Shown piece after piece: positions 1 to 11,589 of a DNA stretch of 64,000 nucleotides (the first letter of the stretch is position 1; each line of letters opens with the position of its first letter). Below the pieces are notes generated by a model. It had not been told where the DNA came from. It saw only the letters and a program-made list of their open reading frames with translations, and made no database searches. The DNA is from Bathymodiolus brooksi (lineage: Eukaryota > Mollusca > Bivalvia > Mytilida > Modiolidae), in the NCBI GenBank assembly GCA_963680875.1, contig OY804575.1, positions 34,879,103-34,943,102 of the forward strand, given 5' to 3'. A program made the translations under genes and the position numbers.

Positions 1-1179
1 CACTCCTCATCTATGTGAGGGTTTATATTGCCCAATCTTCTGTTTTCATGTCACTCCTCGTCTATGTGAGGGTTTATATTGCCCAATCTTCTGTTTTCAT
101 GTCACTCCTCATCTATGTGAGGGTTTATATTGCCCAACCTTCTGTTTTCATGTCACTCCTCATCTATGTGAGGGTTTATATTGCCCAATCTTCTGTTTTC
201 ATGTCACTCCTCATCTATGTGAGGGTTTATATTGCCCAACCTTCTGTTTTCATGTCACTCCTCATCTATGTGAGGGTTTATATTGCCCAATCTTCTGTTT
301 TCATGTCACTCCTCATCTATGTGAGGGTTTATATTGCCCAATCTTCTGTTTTCATATGTCACTCCTCGTCTATGTGAGGGTTTATATTGCCCAACCTTCT
401 GTTTTCATGTCACTCCTCATCTATGTGAGGGTTTATATTGCCCAACCTTCTGTCTTCATGTCACTCCTCATCTATGTGAGGGTTTATATTGCCCAATCTT
501 CTGTTTTCATGTCACTCCTCGTCTATGTGAGGGTTTATATTGCCCAACCTTCTGTTTTCATGTCACTCCTCATCTATGTGAGGGTTTATATTGCCCAACC
601 TTCTGTTTTCATGTCACTCCTCGTCTATGTGAGGGTTTATATTGCCCAATCTTCTGTTTTCGTATGTCACTCCTCATCTATGTGAGGGTTTATATTGCCC
701 AATCTTCTGTTTTCATGTCACTCCTCATCTATGTGAGGGTTTATATTGCCCAATCTTCTGTTTTCATGTCACTCCTCGTCTATGTGAGGGTTTATATTGC
801 CCAATCTTCTGTTTTCATATGTCACTCCTCGTCTATGTGAGGGTTTATATTGCCCAACCTTCTGTTTTCATGTCACTCCTCATCTATGTGAGGGTTTATA
901 TTGCCCAATCTTCTGTTTTCATGTCACTCCTCATCTATGTGAGGGTTTATATTGCCCAATCTTCTGTTTTCATATGTCACTCCTCGTCTATGTGAGGGTT
1001 TATATTGCCCAACCTTCTGTTTTCATGTCACTCCTCGTCTATGTGAGGGTTTATATTGCCCAACCTTCTGTTTTCATGTCACTCCTCATCTATGTGAGGG
1101 TTTATATTGCCCAACCTTCTGTTTTCATGTCACTCCTGGTCTATGTGAGGGTTTATATTGCCCAACCTTCTGTTTTCAT
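1..1179. repeat. 51-bp minisatellite
   Basis: About 23 tandem units run from the window edge, so the array continues to the left. Each unit is 51 bp (CACTCCTC[A/G]TC, then TATGTGAGGGTTTATATTG, then CCCAA[T/C]CTTCTGTTTTCATGT). A 53-bp variant with an extra AT (CATATGT) recurs near 355, 663, 817 and 972. Because 51 is 17 codons the array reads open in one frame, and each 53-bp unit shifts it. These open frames are a product of periodicity; nothing suggests a gene. Confidence 0.95.
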
Positions 1180-2020
1180 TACTTTTATCTTGTTTATGGC
1201 ATTTAAATTCATTGTTGATGATCTTCTCTGTGTTTTAAGAGTTGATAAAATTTTCTTGAGTTTTGTTTGTTCATGCCATGACTATACTAATTGATTTAAC
1301 AACAATCTCAACATTAGAGAACACAATGTCCCCTTCATGGGGTTAGGGTTATGGTGTTTAATGCCACTTTCAACAATATTTCAGTTATATCGTGGCGGTG
1401 TACCTTCCTAAATTATAATTGTATTATATATTTGAACATACCATTCTTTGTCTTTGATTTCTTGGCTTCAACTCCTTCGTTCTAAAACACAAGTACATGC
1501 ATACTGATATTAAAAAGAATACCAACAAACAACTATTTTCTCTATTATTCATGATATTATTGTCTGGATTATATATCATAGTTAATTTTCTTAAAAGAAG
1601 ATTTCCTACCAATATATGTTTTACAATGGCAGTCATCTTGAATTTTCTGATAAATAAACCCCAATAAATATGGCCTTTGTATATATATGATGTAGCAGGA
1701 CATAGTACCATTCCTATCACATGAAAATTCCAGCAGAAATATATTTGGTTTCTGAGAACCTGCTTGAAACTTCCACTAATCCTATTTCAAAAACTATTTT
1801 AAGAACTTGAAGTAATTTTATCTGTGTGTGTGTCAATGACAAGAGTGAGCTGCCTTTTTTTGCATTAAATAGTTTCAAGTTTAAGTTCAGTAATATGGGG
1901 TAGATATAAGGCATTTTTCAACAAGATGCAGAACATTTGTTTGTAAACTTTTGTGTCAAAAGCTGATGCAGAAATATCCAATACACATTAAATCAAATTA
2001 AGGTTATCTTGTATTTATAG
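1180..2020. other. AT-rich intergenic or intronic stretch
   Basis: No gene seen. It holds one SINE fragment (1338-1398). Two minus-strand open frames (1424-1720, 1717-1914) have no recognisable domain and a composition like the surrounding noncoding DNA. Confidence 0.6.
1338..1398 (-). mobile_element. SINE-A 3' fragment
   Basis: The plus strand reads GGGTTATGGTGTTTAATGCC followed by ACTTTCAACAATATTTCAG and TTATATCGTGGCGGT. This is the reverse complement of the 3' body of the tRNA-derived SINE seen complete at 5409-5680. Confidence 0.75.
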
Positions 2021-3056
2021 AGATATAAAACATACTAACCTTGTTTAAATCTTTACCAGATATAAAACATACTAATCTTGCTTAAATCTTTACCAGATAT
2101 AAAACATACTAATCTTGCTTAAATCTTTACCAGATATAAAACATACTAATCTTGCTTAAATCTTTACCAGATATAAAACATACTAACCTTGCTTAAATCT
2201 TTACCAGATATAAAACATACTATAACCTTGCTTAAATCTTTACCAGATATAAAACATACTAACCTTGCTTAAATCTTTACCAGATATAAAACATACTAAC
2301 CTTGCTTAAATCTTTACCAGATATAAAACATACTAACCTTGCTTAAATCTTTACCAGATATAAAACATACTAACCTTGCTTAAATCTTTACCAGATATAA
2401 AACATACTAACCTTGCTTAAATCTTTACCAGATATAAAACATACTAACCTTGCTTAAATCTTTACCAGATATAAAACATACTAACCTTGCTTAAATCTTT
2501 ACCAGATATAAAACATACCAACCTTGCTTAAATCTTTACCAGATATATAACATACTAACCTTGCTTAAATCTTTACCAGATATAAAACATACTAACCTTG
2601 CTTAAATCTTTACCAGATATAAAACATACTAACCTTGCTTAAATCTTTACCAGATATAAAACATACTAACCTTGCTTAAATCTTTACCAGATATAAAACA
2701 TACTATAACCTTGCTTAAATCTTTACCAGATATAAAACATACTAACCTTGCTTAAATCTTTACCAGATATAAAACATACTAACCTTGCTTAAATCTTTAC
2801 CAGATATAAAACATACTAACCTTGCTTAAATCTTTACCAGATATAAAACATACTAACCTTGCTTAAATCTTTACCAGATATAAAACATACCAACCTTGCT
2901 TAAATCTTTACCAGATATATAACATACTAACCTTGCTTAAATCTTTACCAGATATAAAACATACTAACCTTGCTTAAATCTTTACCAGATATAAAACATA
3001 CTAACCTTGCTTAAATCTTTACCAGATATAAAACATACTAACCTTGCTTAAATCTT
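2021..3056. repeat. 37-bp minisatellite with higher-order order
   Basis: About 28 tandem copies of a 37-bp unit (AGATATAAAACATACTAACC + TTGCTTAAATCTTTACC). Two 39-bp units with ACTATAACC occur (near 2221 and 2704). Two paired variants (CATACCAACC followed by AGATATATAACATAC) occur near 2519 and 2891. The variants fall in the same order twice, so a block of units was duplicated. The spacing between variant types is 8 units in the first block and 5 in the second, so three units were gained or lost afterwards. Confidence 0.93.
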
Positions 3057-4097
3057 TTGTATCAACAGCACCTATAATACAACAATATATATACCACTTG
3101 TGCATGTTGAGCTGTATATTTACACATACAGTTGTATATGTACATTAAGTGAACTTACATAAACAAATTTAAAATGGAAATAATATTATCAGGCAAGCCT
3201 GAAAAAATTCTGGTTTCGTGTAACAAAACATACAATTTTTCAGCTTACTAAGAACCAGTAATGCAAAAAACTTGCAATATATAATAATATCTAATTTTTC
3301 TTAGAAAATTCTGATTAAATTTTCTTGGGTACTGACATTTTTAGTGGGCCTTTCAGGTTTTAGTAAACAATTATAAATTAGGGAACTAGCAATTGAAATG
3401 ATAATTTTCACATAGTTTGTCAGTTATTGAAAATCTGGATAAAAAGAAAAAAAATTTGAAAAATTATACAATGAAATCATACAACATATGGTTCCAAGAA
3501 GCCTGTTTTTGAAAACTGATGTTTTTTTTAATAAAGAGTAAAAAATGTCTACAAAGCATTAAATTACAACAGAACAAACCATTTGGCAAAGAGGTTTCAT
3601 AATAAAAAAATGATAAAAAAAATGTTATTATCCAAATAGGCCTAATTTGCATAAACACACAAATTAACAAAAAATACAAATTTCAAAGAAAAACCTAGAA
3701 TACATGTAGCTACAGTTAAATTTCAGTACTTTCCAGCTTATACTGTAGAAATTTTGATCTTAATAGAAATGTCTACTTTTTAATAAATAAATAAAAACTC
3801 TGAAGGACATTACACAAATCTGCCAGGTTGTTTGATACAATATTGAACCGTCTCAGTAAGATTGGCCCAGAAGATTAAAATGTGAAAAACTAACAATGTC
3901 TTTATTGTGTTGGGTATCATGTCTGATGGCAAAAACTCCATGGTTACCTACAAGGTGAGGTGAAACTCACACAGAGTAAAATAACTGTTAGCATTTAAAT
4001 AAGCTATTGCTCAATATGTTACTTGCTAGGGGTTAAATCTTGGGACACACCTGACTGACCTCAGTGTGAGCCGTGAGGCATCTGTCAACTGTTTAAG
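3057..4097. other. AT-rich noncoding stretch
   Basis: No repeat family recognised. It contains a possible 20-nt exon at 3483-3502 (separate entry). The minus-strand open frame at 3464-3679 is hydrophobic and low complexity and shows no family signature. Confidence 0.5.
3483..3502 (-). CDS. possible 20-nt exon of the unrecognised minus-strand gene
   Basis: On the minus strand a pyrimidine-containing acceptor ending in AAAAACAG precedes 20 nt, followed by GTATGA as a weak donor. The two bases left over by the exon at 5259-5293 (AG) join its first G to make an arginine codon, and the rest reads LLGTIC with one base left over. The phase fits, but so short a segment with a weak donor could be chance. 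Confidence 0.22.
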
Positions 4098-4252
4098 AAA
4101 TAAATCATGGAAGCCAGAATGTGTTGGGAGTTTTAACATGGATTGGCGGATATTAGTATTTTATCCCGAGCCAGAAGCGAGGGATAAAATTTACTAATAT
4201 CTGCCAATCCATGTTAAAACTCAAAACACATTCTGGCTTCCATGATTTATTT
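4098..4252. repeat. foldback (large hairpin), about 70-bp arms
   Basis: The left arm starts AAATAAATCATGGAAGCCAG and the right arm ends CTGGCTTCCATGATTTATTT. The arms match almost throughout and enclose a short loop (GAGCCAGAAGCGA). The form resembles the foldbacks at 13814-13927 and 44707-44834, with loops containing GCGA or GCGAAGC, though the arm sequences differ. Confidence 0.88.
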
Positions 4253-5258
4253 CGATTCTGATATGTCTAAGAGTACAAATACGGTAGTATAATTTGATTG
4301 GAAGATAGTAATTTATAATTACGCTTGCGGAAAATGTCGCACACAATTTATGTAACTCGAATAATACTGCGCCCTCTATCGGCATTATTCGGGTTACAAT
4401 TTATGCTGCCAATGGAAAAGTCAGTCACATTCACTGGCGCATGTGCAAATGAGATTATACCGAATGGATAACTCGCTCTTTGGTAACAAAGCGAAAGAAG
4501 GAGGTCAAGTTAGAATTATATACATATTACTTGTCTATCAATGGTCCTTAATAGACAGCTGTTACTTTGTGTAACAAATTTGTTCCTAAACATATTTAAA
4601 AAAAAAAACTTCACACTTCACTTGTTACATATCATTAAAATTATAAATTGATGTTTTCTGTAAAATATTAAAATTTGCACAAATATTTCCTAAATTGATT
4701 TTATTCTAATAAAATTGATCTGCAGCTGTTAACCATGACCCATGACAAAATCTAACTTTACTCAGGTACATACATGTACCAGCTAAGTTTCCATCAGGAG
4801 TAAGCTTTAAAACTATTTTTCCAAAAGGGTAATTTGCTAAGACTTTATCCTGCATCTTGGATTTCTGACCCTCATATAAAATAGAATTTTATAAAGGACC
4901 ACCCAATGACCACTCATGTACATTTTGGGTTCAATCTAATTTGCAGTTTCTTAGAAGCATTTTTATAAATTTTCCTTACTAGCGAATCTTTCTTTTTATC
5001 CCTTTCCGACAGTACTTCCACCCAGAATACATTGATTTACCATTCAAACAAACATTATATTATATTATATTATATCTACACACTATTCTACCAATTTAGA
5101 CTGTGAATATTTTATTTGTATGAAGTCTGATTCTTTATATAAATCTTATGAATAGATTATGACAGATAATCCACAAAGATTTTTTTTAATAATGTCATTG
5201 AACATGGAGTGAAATCCCATTTTCATTCAAAATTCTCATAATTTTTCTGTGAAAATAC
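4253..5258. other. intron or 3' flank with a decayed HEM monomer
   Basis: Between about 4850 and 4975 the sequence (AAAGGACCACCCAATGACCA, CATTTTGGGTTCAATCTAAT, TTTCTTAGAAGCA) lines up loosely with the monomer of the HEM at 31503-34756. It is probably a decayed copy without recognisable ends. Nothing else recognised. Confidence 0.35.
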
Positions 5259-5293
5259 CTGTGAAAACTTTCAAGAGATTTCAAAGGTGCCCT
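5259..5293 (-). CDS. 35-nt exon, unrecognised minus-strand gene
   Basis: The acceptor TTTCATATTTGCAG precedes the segment and the donor CACAG|GTATTTTC follows it. Only one of three frames is open and it reads RAPLKSLESFH with two bases left over. This phase is exactly the one left by the 6167-6218 exon. I do not recognise the protein. The evidence is splice-site quality plus phase agreement with four other segments; no homology was available. Confidence 0.5.
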
Positions 5294-5408
5294 CTGCAAA
5301 TATGAAATCTGGTCTGATAAGAGGGACGACCTAAAAGTGTGAGTACTGTATAACAGTGTTTGTAACATCACTTCTCCATTCATTACTACAAGTATCTCAT
5401 TGATAGTT

Positions 5409-5680
5409 GGAGGGGCGTTGTGGTCGTGATTGTATGGTAGTTGGATTTACAACTATCTATGCAATCAGTGCCTATCACCACTAAAGTTGTGAGTTCGAAC
5501 CCCGTTCATGGTGAGGTGTACTCAATACAACATTATGTGATAAAGTTTGTCAGTGAGTTGCGGCAGGTCGGTAATTTTCTTTGGGTACTCCGGTTTCTTC
5601 CACCAATAAAACTGACCGCCACGATATAGCTTAAATATTGTTGAAAGTCCCCTTAGTGGCATAACCCTAACCCCTAACTC
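5409..5680 (+). mobile_element. SINE-A, near-complete tRNA-derived copy
   Basis: The head carries a tRNA-like region (GGTAGTTGGATTTACAACTA) and a B-box-like GAGTTCGAACCCC at about 5491-5503. It is followed by the shared body (GGTACTCCGGTTTCTTCCAC, CAATAAAACTGACCGCCACG, ATATAGC, ATATTGTTGAAAGT). This is the most complete copy in the window, and the rest of the family is annotated by comparison with it. Tail: GGCATAACCCTAACCCCTAA. Confidence 0.88.
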
Positions 5681-6166
5681 TCATTGATAGTTTTTTGTTT
5701 CGCGAGGTTACAAATTTCTATACACCAAGTAAAATTAAAATGAATAAAATTCCCAGGTGTAGCTTTTATTTGATCAAAGCTAAATAAAATCCTGAAGGTC
5801 ATATAGGGTCATTTTCTATTATCTTTGGATATAAGGAGTTATGCTCATCACTGAAGAACACACCCTGAATGTGATATATTGAACACCAATCAAAGCACTC
5901 TACTTTATTTAATTTTCTCATTTTAAATATACATTTGTACCTCTTCTTATGAACTATTATTATAGTATTTGTTTACAAAATAACATGCTGTAATTATCTT
6001 CTTATAAACAACCACCATTTTTATAAAAATGAAGAAAAAAACTAATACTTATTTTCAGTTATTTCTACTTTTTCCTGACATTATCAATCTACATCTAAAA
6101 AATTATTTTGCTGAAGTCATTGTTATTTTGGAACATGGAACTTTTATTAAAATAACTTTTACTCAC
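5681..6166. other. intron sequence
   Basis: AT-rich sequence between two inferred exons of the minus-strand gene. No repeat or additional exon recognised. Confidence 0.4.
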
Positions 6167-6218
6167 TTTTTCTCTTGTTCCCCATCTTGTCACTTCCTCC
6201 GACTGTTGCCCTCGAGTT
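6167..6218 (-). CDS. 52-nt exon, unrecognised minus-strand gene
   Basis: On the minus strand a textbook acceptor (GATTTTTCTTTCAG) precedes 52 nt, followed by a consensus donor (GTGAGTAAAAG). Joined to the preceding 17-nt exon the phase gives I, then TRGQQSEEVTRWGTREK, ending on a codon boundary that fits the 35-nt exon. The peptide is charged and polar, unlike translated noncoding DNA here. I do not recognise the family. Confidence 0.6.
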
Positions 6219-6787
6219 CTGAAAGAAAAATCAATTTGAAATATCACAATTTGTTAAAGGTTAATGAATCACGTCTTTCCTATATCACTCTTACAATCCC
6301 TGAATCTTAATTAACAAAAGCTATATAAACAAGCACAAAAAATCAATGCAATCTTTTCAAAGAATCTTTCAAAAAGTGAAAATTGCATCAAAATCTGTCA
6401 TTTTAATTACAACAAGTTCTTTTTTAAATCCCAATATCTTGTTTTTCAATATCCATTCCAGGATTTTTTCCTCAAGAACAACTTTGCTATTACTGCCATT
6501 TATGTCAACAAGTCTTGTCTGCAAGTTCAGCCATTTTGGTTGGTAAAGGAATCTCATAGCTTCCTCATTAGCATAAAACTTTGAATCAAGTGCAAATTAA
6601 CTGTTTAAAATGATGAAAAACAAAGAATAAGTAACACAAAAATATATAAGTAACTTAAAATAAATGAATATTTTATATTTCAAATATTATTTTTCATATA
6701 AATCAAGAATGAAGGCTGTTTTTATCAGTTATTTTTCAAATAACATCATCTGATGCATAAATTATGAACAGAGTTCCACTCACTTAC
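6219..6787. other. intron sequence
   Basis: No repeat recognised. A minus-strand open frame at 6369-6557 (LVDINGSNSKVVLEEKILEW within it) has a weak upstream acceptor but no donor, and is not annotated as an exon. Confidence 0.35.
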
Positions 6788-6804
6788 ATGACTTTTTCCA
6801 TCAA
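6788..6804 (-). CDS. 17-nt microexon, unrecognised minus-strand gene
   Basis: A strong donor (CAT|GTAAGTGAG) ends the segment on the minus strand. The best phase uses the acceptor ...TTTTATTGGATTGTAAAG, giving 17 nt that read LMEKV plus two bases completed by the next exon. A farther acceptor (TACTTTTTTGGTCAG) would extend it to 6852 in the same frame but adds a very hydrophobic, less natural peptide. The donor is more certain than the acceptor. Confidence 0.42.
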
Positions 6805-7660
6805 CTTTACAATCCAATAAAACAATTGAAACAAGTAACAAAAGTAAGTTTTCTGACCAAAAAAGTACAAAACATACCTTTACAACCATTTGTTTTCTTT
6901 AAAAATCCAATTTTCCACAAATAAACTTAAATATCAAAACTCTTCAAACAATGAGAACAAGAAATGTCATCCTTTGGAAAAAATCAATTATCATAATTTT
7001 GCATCTGTCTTTTGGATCACTGCCTTTGTCATTTGTATAAAATAATCTGATTGGCTAAGAGCTGTATATGTTAATGAAGTTGTTGGTGAAATATTGAACA
7101 TTTCTAACTGTAGTTTATAAGGACATATTTAGGAGCAGATGTTTTTGTCGTGTGCCATAATAATGACTATAGATTAACAAGTGATGGGGGTAATACGGAT
7201 ATAACAAAACAATCTTACCTGTACAAATAACAAGACAAACTTTTTGTTTACTCTACAGTGATACTGTTATTCAAACTAAAAATCAATATTTTTTTGTCTG
7301 TTAGTTAATATCAAAAGAAGGGTTGATTTATGGTGTTTAATGCCACTTTCAAAAGAAGGGTATTTGTTTTAAGTTATTCATTAGTTTAATGACCAAAAGT
7401 ATAAAATTTAAACGTGGAACTTTAAAAAAAAAGTTTCCATAACAATGTTTGAAGAGTGTAGTTTATACAAGTATCTTAAACTGCATTTAAAAAAGTATAA
7501 CTTCATGTTTCCATGGTAACCATTTTATACACTTATCCTTGATCTAATTTTTTTAATAAGAGTTGTTTTTACTGAATATTGCACAATAACGTACCAAATG
7601 GTGAAGTTGAACAAGTTTTATAATAACTTGGAAAATATTCAAGGTGAACAAGTTTTCAGT
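6805..7660. other. intron sequence with a SINE scrap
   Basis: At 7325-7350 a piece of the SINE-A 3' body (GGTGTTTAATGCCACTTTCA) is present. Otherwise nothing recognised. Confidence 0.4.
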
Positions 7661-7802
7661 CTAGGGTTAGGGTAATGGTGTTTAATGCCACTTTCAACAA
7701 TATTTCAGCAATATTGTGGCATTCAGTTTTATTGGTGGAGGAAACCAGAGTACCTGGAGAAAACCACTGACCTGTCGCAAGTCACTGACAAATTATATCA
7801 CC
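7661..7802 (-). mobile_element. SINE-A, 3' half, reverse orientation
   Basis: The plus strand shows GGTGTTTAATGCCACTTTCA, then CAGTTTTATTGGTGGAGGAA and AACCACTGACCTGTCGCAAG, then ACTGACAAATTATATCACC. This is the reverse complement of the SINE-A body without its tRNA-like head. Confidence 0.85.
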
Positions 7803-8434
7803 AGTTTTAAGTCTATACATTAATATGTTATTGGTACAAATGTAGCTCTAATAATTCTGAATTTAAAAATGAAATACATGTATCAACAAACTATAATAAC
7901 AAAGTATAAAATTATTTTAAAACTTATCAAAAAGTGGTTTAGATCTTAAAGTAATAATAGAAGATGGTTTAGGTTTATGGTGTTTAATGCCACTTTTCAA
8001 CAATAGAAGATAATTATCGGATCATCCTTTCAAAATCAATGAAAACTAAATAAGTGCCAAACAACAAGCTCTCCAATGTCTGTATAGTCCTCACCAGAGA
8101 TGTAAATGCATCAATTGTTGGACAGTATAACTAAATTGATGCAACAATCAGAAACCAATGAAACCATCATCTTACCATTAATTAAGAGGCATTATAACCC
8201 TGGAATGATAAAGTCAGATATCTTAAAATCAAAGTTGACCTCTATTTTATCCATCTAAATGTCATTTCAAATTCTCAGTCAAATGTATATTAGAAACTTA
8301 ATATAATGGCTCGAAACCAATAAAAACACCATTTGACACATAATTAAGGGGCATAACTCTGGAATCATATTAGTCAGATGCCTCAAAAAATCCAACATAA
8401 CCTGTATTTTATTCATCTTAATCCAATTATAAAT
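7803..8434. repeat. degraded modular repeat
   Basis: A SINE-A scrap lies at 7968-8008. From about 8160 two diverged units about 170 bp apart share AATTAAGRGGCATAAC, CTGGAAT and CTATTTTATYCATCT. The motif GGCATAACTCTGGAAT resembles the GGGCAATAACTCCAAAATGG module of the HEM at 15802-17305. No exon recognised. Confidence 0.45.
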
Positions 8435-8582
8435 GCAAGTGATAAAGTTTACCAGTTGCTTGCCCATGGTCGGTGGTTCTCTCCGGGTACTCAGGCTTCT
8501 TCCACCACTAAAACTGGTCACCATGATATAGCTGAAATATTGCTGAAAGTGGCATTAAACACAAAAAAATCAAATCAAATCA
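8435..8582 (+). mobile_element. SINE-B, 3' part
   Basis: A related SINE subfamily: AGTGATAAAGTTTACCAGTT, GCTTGCCCATGGTCGGTGGT, CTCTCCGGGTACTC, CACTAAAACTGGTCACCATG, ATATAGCTGAAATATTGCTG, tail CAAATCAAATCAA. It lacks the tRNA-like head present in the copy at 44880-45128. Confidence 0.85.
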
Positions 8583-8689
8583 ACCAATTATAAAACATTA
8601 AAGACATTTGTAGGATACAAGAAACTTGAGATAATTCCTTAAAACCAAGAAAAACACGATCAGAGACGAAAGTGTGTTTTGATTAAAAA

Positions 8690-9306
8690 CTAGAGGCTCA
8701 GTGGGTTGAGCCTGTGTCGCTCACCTTTCATTCTGCTTTAAGAAAACTTAATACAGAACCTTTCATAGGTGCTTCCCACCAAGGTTCGGTTCATTTGGCT
8801 AAGCAGTTACAGAGAAGAAGATTTTTAGAAATCGACCAATCAGAAACAAGAATTGCCTGTGGCGGCCATGTTTGTTAACGATCGGAAATAAATTAGCAAT
8901 CTTTATAGAGGACATTCCAAGGATGCTTCCTACCAAATTTCGATTCATTTGGCCAAGCGGTTACAGAGGAGAAGATTCTTTAGAAATCAACCAATCAGAA
9001 ACAAGAATTACCTGTGGTGGCCATGTTTGTTAGCGGATCGGGTCGAAATGAGCAATCTTTATAGAGGGCCTGCCATAGATGCTTCCTACCAAGTTTCGGT
9101 TCATTTGGCAAAGCGGTTTCAGAGGAGAAGATTTTTAAGAATCAGCCAATCAGAAACAAGAATTGCCTATGGCGGCCGTGTTTGCTAATGAATCGGAACT
9201 AACTTCATTTGGCCGAGGGTTTTCAGAGGAGAAGATTAAAATGTGAAAAGTTAATGGACGACGGACGCCAAAAGCTCACATTGCCTTTGGCAAGGTGAGC
9301 TAAAAA
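8690..9306 (+). mobile_element. HEM copy 1 (hairpin-ended modular element)
   Basis: 5' end CTAGAGGCTC-AGTGGGTT-GAGCCT (hairpin), then GCTCACCTT. The 3' end has GGACGACGGACGCC, then the hairpin GCTCACATTGCC-TTT-GGCAAGGTGAGC, then TAAAAA. The core holds about three diverged units of roughly 150 bp, each with a GGCCATGTTTGTT box, an AGAGGACCT-type box and GTTTCAGAGGAGAAGATT. The 5' GCTCACCTT is the exact complement of the 3' AAGGTGAGC. No protein is encoded; the short open frame at 8949-9188 just follows the units. Confidence 0.85.
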
Positions 9307-10085
9307 GAGGAAAATTTTAGCCAGAGGTTTTGGGGGTTGCCTACACCCCAAATAAGGTCTGGGTGCTTTGTCCCTGGAAGCTCCTAGGATTTTAAATATT
9401 TGAACTGGATTAGAAAATGTTTCTAGACCTCACTTATATGATTTTTGGAAACCTAAATGTTCACATCTGTACTATTGTTCATTACTGATTTTGTATTGTA
9501 TTACAATGATAGTATAGCTAATCGACATCAACTTTTTTTCATTTTTCAACCCATGTTATATCAAGTTCCATTTTTAAGTTTTAGGGACACTTTTTTCTGA
9601 AATAAAAAAAATCTAAATTTGTTTTTCAGCAATTTGTCAAGTTCTTTAACCTGTGCCTCGTTTTTCCATCTAAACTTTTAGACATCTAAAATGTTCATAG
9701 TGAATGTGATAACAATTTAAATTCATCATATGTAACTTTTTTTCAAGGTCGTCACACTCATGTGTTCGACTAGTATTTGTACTGAATCTGTTTTCAGGTA
9801 TTTCCTATTCGTAGATCAGTACAATTTACAGTCTTGCTAACTTGAGATAAAAGAGTCGAGGTGGGTTAAGAAGTGACATACTAGCACTTTTATGATTTTT
9901 GCAAGGAGCACCTCAACAATTAAATATCCAAATATTGAACCTGAATTTCATTCATAGCAATAATTTTTCAATGTGTATCAGCAATGTCAAACCTTCTCGC
10001 CAAAGTTTCCTGTTATTTTCTGCCTCTCAGTGGGACACGACTGGTTGAAATTTAGCATTTGCACTTTAGCTTCCAGTAATGGTGG
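9307..10085. other. intron sequence, nothing recognised
   Basis: AT-rich, with no tandem repeat, open frame or splice pair recognised. Confidence 0.4.
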
Positions 10086-10180
10086 GACGTATGGTTTCAA
10101 ACTCACAACTTAAGTGGTGATAGGCACTGATTGCATAGGTAGTTGAAAATCCAACTACCATACGACATCCCCTAGGGTTC
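10086..10180 (-). mobile_element. SINE-A tRNA-like head only
   Basis: The plus strand reads CAAACTCACAACTTAAGTGG, TGATAGGCACTGATTGCATA and TAGTTGAAAATCCAACTACC, the reverse complement of the SINE-A head. The B-box region is mutated. Confidence 0.75.
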
Positions 10181-10289
10181 AAGTAAGCTTGTAGTTTCTG
10201 TGACAAGAATTACCCATTACCACCATGCTTTTCACTGAAGAATGAGGAATTGTTGTAATCACATACACCATATGTACATATCTTTTCAA

Positions 10290-10850
10290 CTTCTAGTTTC
10301 AGAGAATTTAATTTTTTTAAGTTTCAGCTAATTAGAACCAATAATAGCCCATATCGGGCAGATTATTTGGCCATATCAAGATTAAATGAGTTTCAGAGGA
10401 ATTAATCAAAATGTAAAAGTTTCGATTCATTCGGCAAAGTGGTTTCAGAGAAGAAGATTTTTTAGAAATCAACCAATCAGAAACAAGAACAGCCTTTGGT
10501 GGCCATGTTTGTTAACAGATCGGAACTAAATGAGCAATCTTTATAAAGGACCTTCAAGGATGCTTCCTACCAAGTTTCGATCCATTTGGCAAAGTGGTTT
10601 CAGAGGAGACAATTTTTTAGAAATCAACCAATCAGAAACAAGAATTGCCTGTGGTGGCCATGTTTGTTAACCGATTGGAACTAAATGAGCAAGCTTTATA
10701 GAGGACCTTCCAAGGATGATTCCTACCAAATTTCGATTCATTTGGTCAAGCGGTTACAGAGGAGAAGATTAAAATGTGAAAAGTTAACGGACGATGGACG
10801 CCAAGTGATGGCAAAAGCTCACATTGCCTTTGGCAAGGTGAGCTAAAAAC
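10290..10850 (+). mobile_element. HEM copy 2, 5'-decayed
   Basis: The 3' end is intact (GGACGATGGACGCCAAGTGATG, hairpin GCTCACATTGCC-TTT-GGCAAGGTGAGC, TAAAAA) and two to three units with GTGGTTTCAGAGGAGA are present. No CTAGAGGCTC head can be found; upstream there is only weak similarity (GTTTCAGCTAATTAGAACCA) from about 10290. Another possible tail scrap (GATAGCTCACCT) lies at 10872. Confidence 0.75.
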
Positions 10851-11589
10851 AACAAATATACAAAATAGAGGTGATAGCTCACCTAACCCTCTGGATCAGT
10901 GGAGGTAAAAAATTAAATTTTAGTACCCTGCTTATTGTTGAAGAATGTAAAAATCATAATGATCTTTCTCTTTTTGTTTCTCATCCCAACAGATATTGTA
11001 CTAACCTACCGGTAATACATGTAGTTTATTGACATGTATGAAAGACAAACTGTGACGAAATATGACAGTATATGTAAATCACATTAGGATTTCGTTCTAC
11101 TTGTATTAATTAATTTTTGCTTCTTTTCTACATGGAATTTGAGAATACTGTTAATCATCTATTTTGACATTTTACAATATGAAGTCAAACTGCTATAAAA
11201 TATTAGTGGGACAATGTTTATCACATACAGTTAAACAAATCAGTACCGGTAGATGACCATATACAAATTTGTTTTGTTTTTTTCTTTTCCAATGTGTTTT
11301 TTCTTTTCCTCACATGGAACTTGATAATTACCCCCTCCACAGTATTGAACCCTTAGTCATCCTTGAATCTTGTGTTATGACATTTAATTGCTGTTCAGTG
11401 TACCTATCAATAAGTTAATAGCTCAGAGTTTTATATCCATGGCAACCAGAAATAAATTATCCACCTGAGAGATCTGTCATCCAATACAGGTGTGCTGTAT
11501 TTTATAGAACTTTCACCTTTTAAAGACTTTTACTTATAAATAAAATTGTTTATCAGAAATTAACCATCATACATGTAGTATTATTTAAA
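10851..11589. other. intron sequence, nothing recognised
   Basis: AT-rich, no repeat family or exon recognised apart from the tail scrap near 10872. Confidence 0.4.

Noticed and set aside
15..1294. Long overlapping open frames in the 51-bp array (up to 168 codons), resembling a repetitive membrane protein
   Set aside because: The unit length is a multiple of three, so any frame without a stop in one unit stays open; several frames are open together and the 53-bp units shift them.
1..3056. CRISPR array
   Set aside because: The arrays are plain tandem satellites without spacers, and the DNA is eukaryotic.
5409..5680. Functional tRNA gene in the SINE-A head
   Set aside because: B-box-like sequence is present, but the cloverleaf is not maintained and the segment is part of a dispersed repeat.
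6369..6557. Minus-strand open frame of 62 codons between two inferred exons
   Set aside because: No donor, weak acceptor, and the phase does not fit the neighbouring exons.
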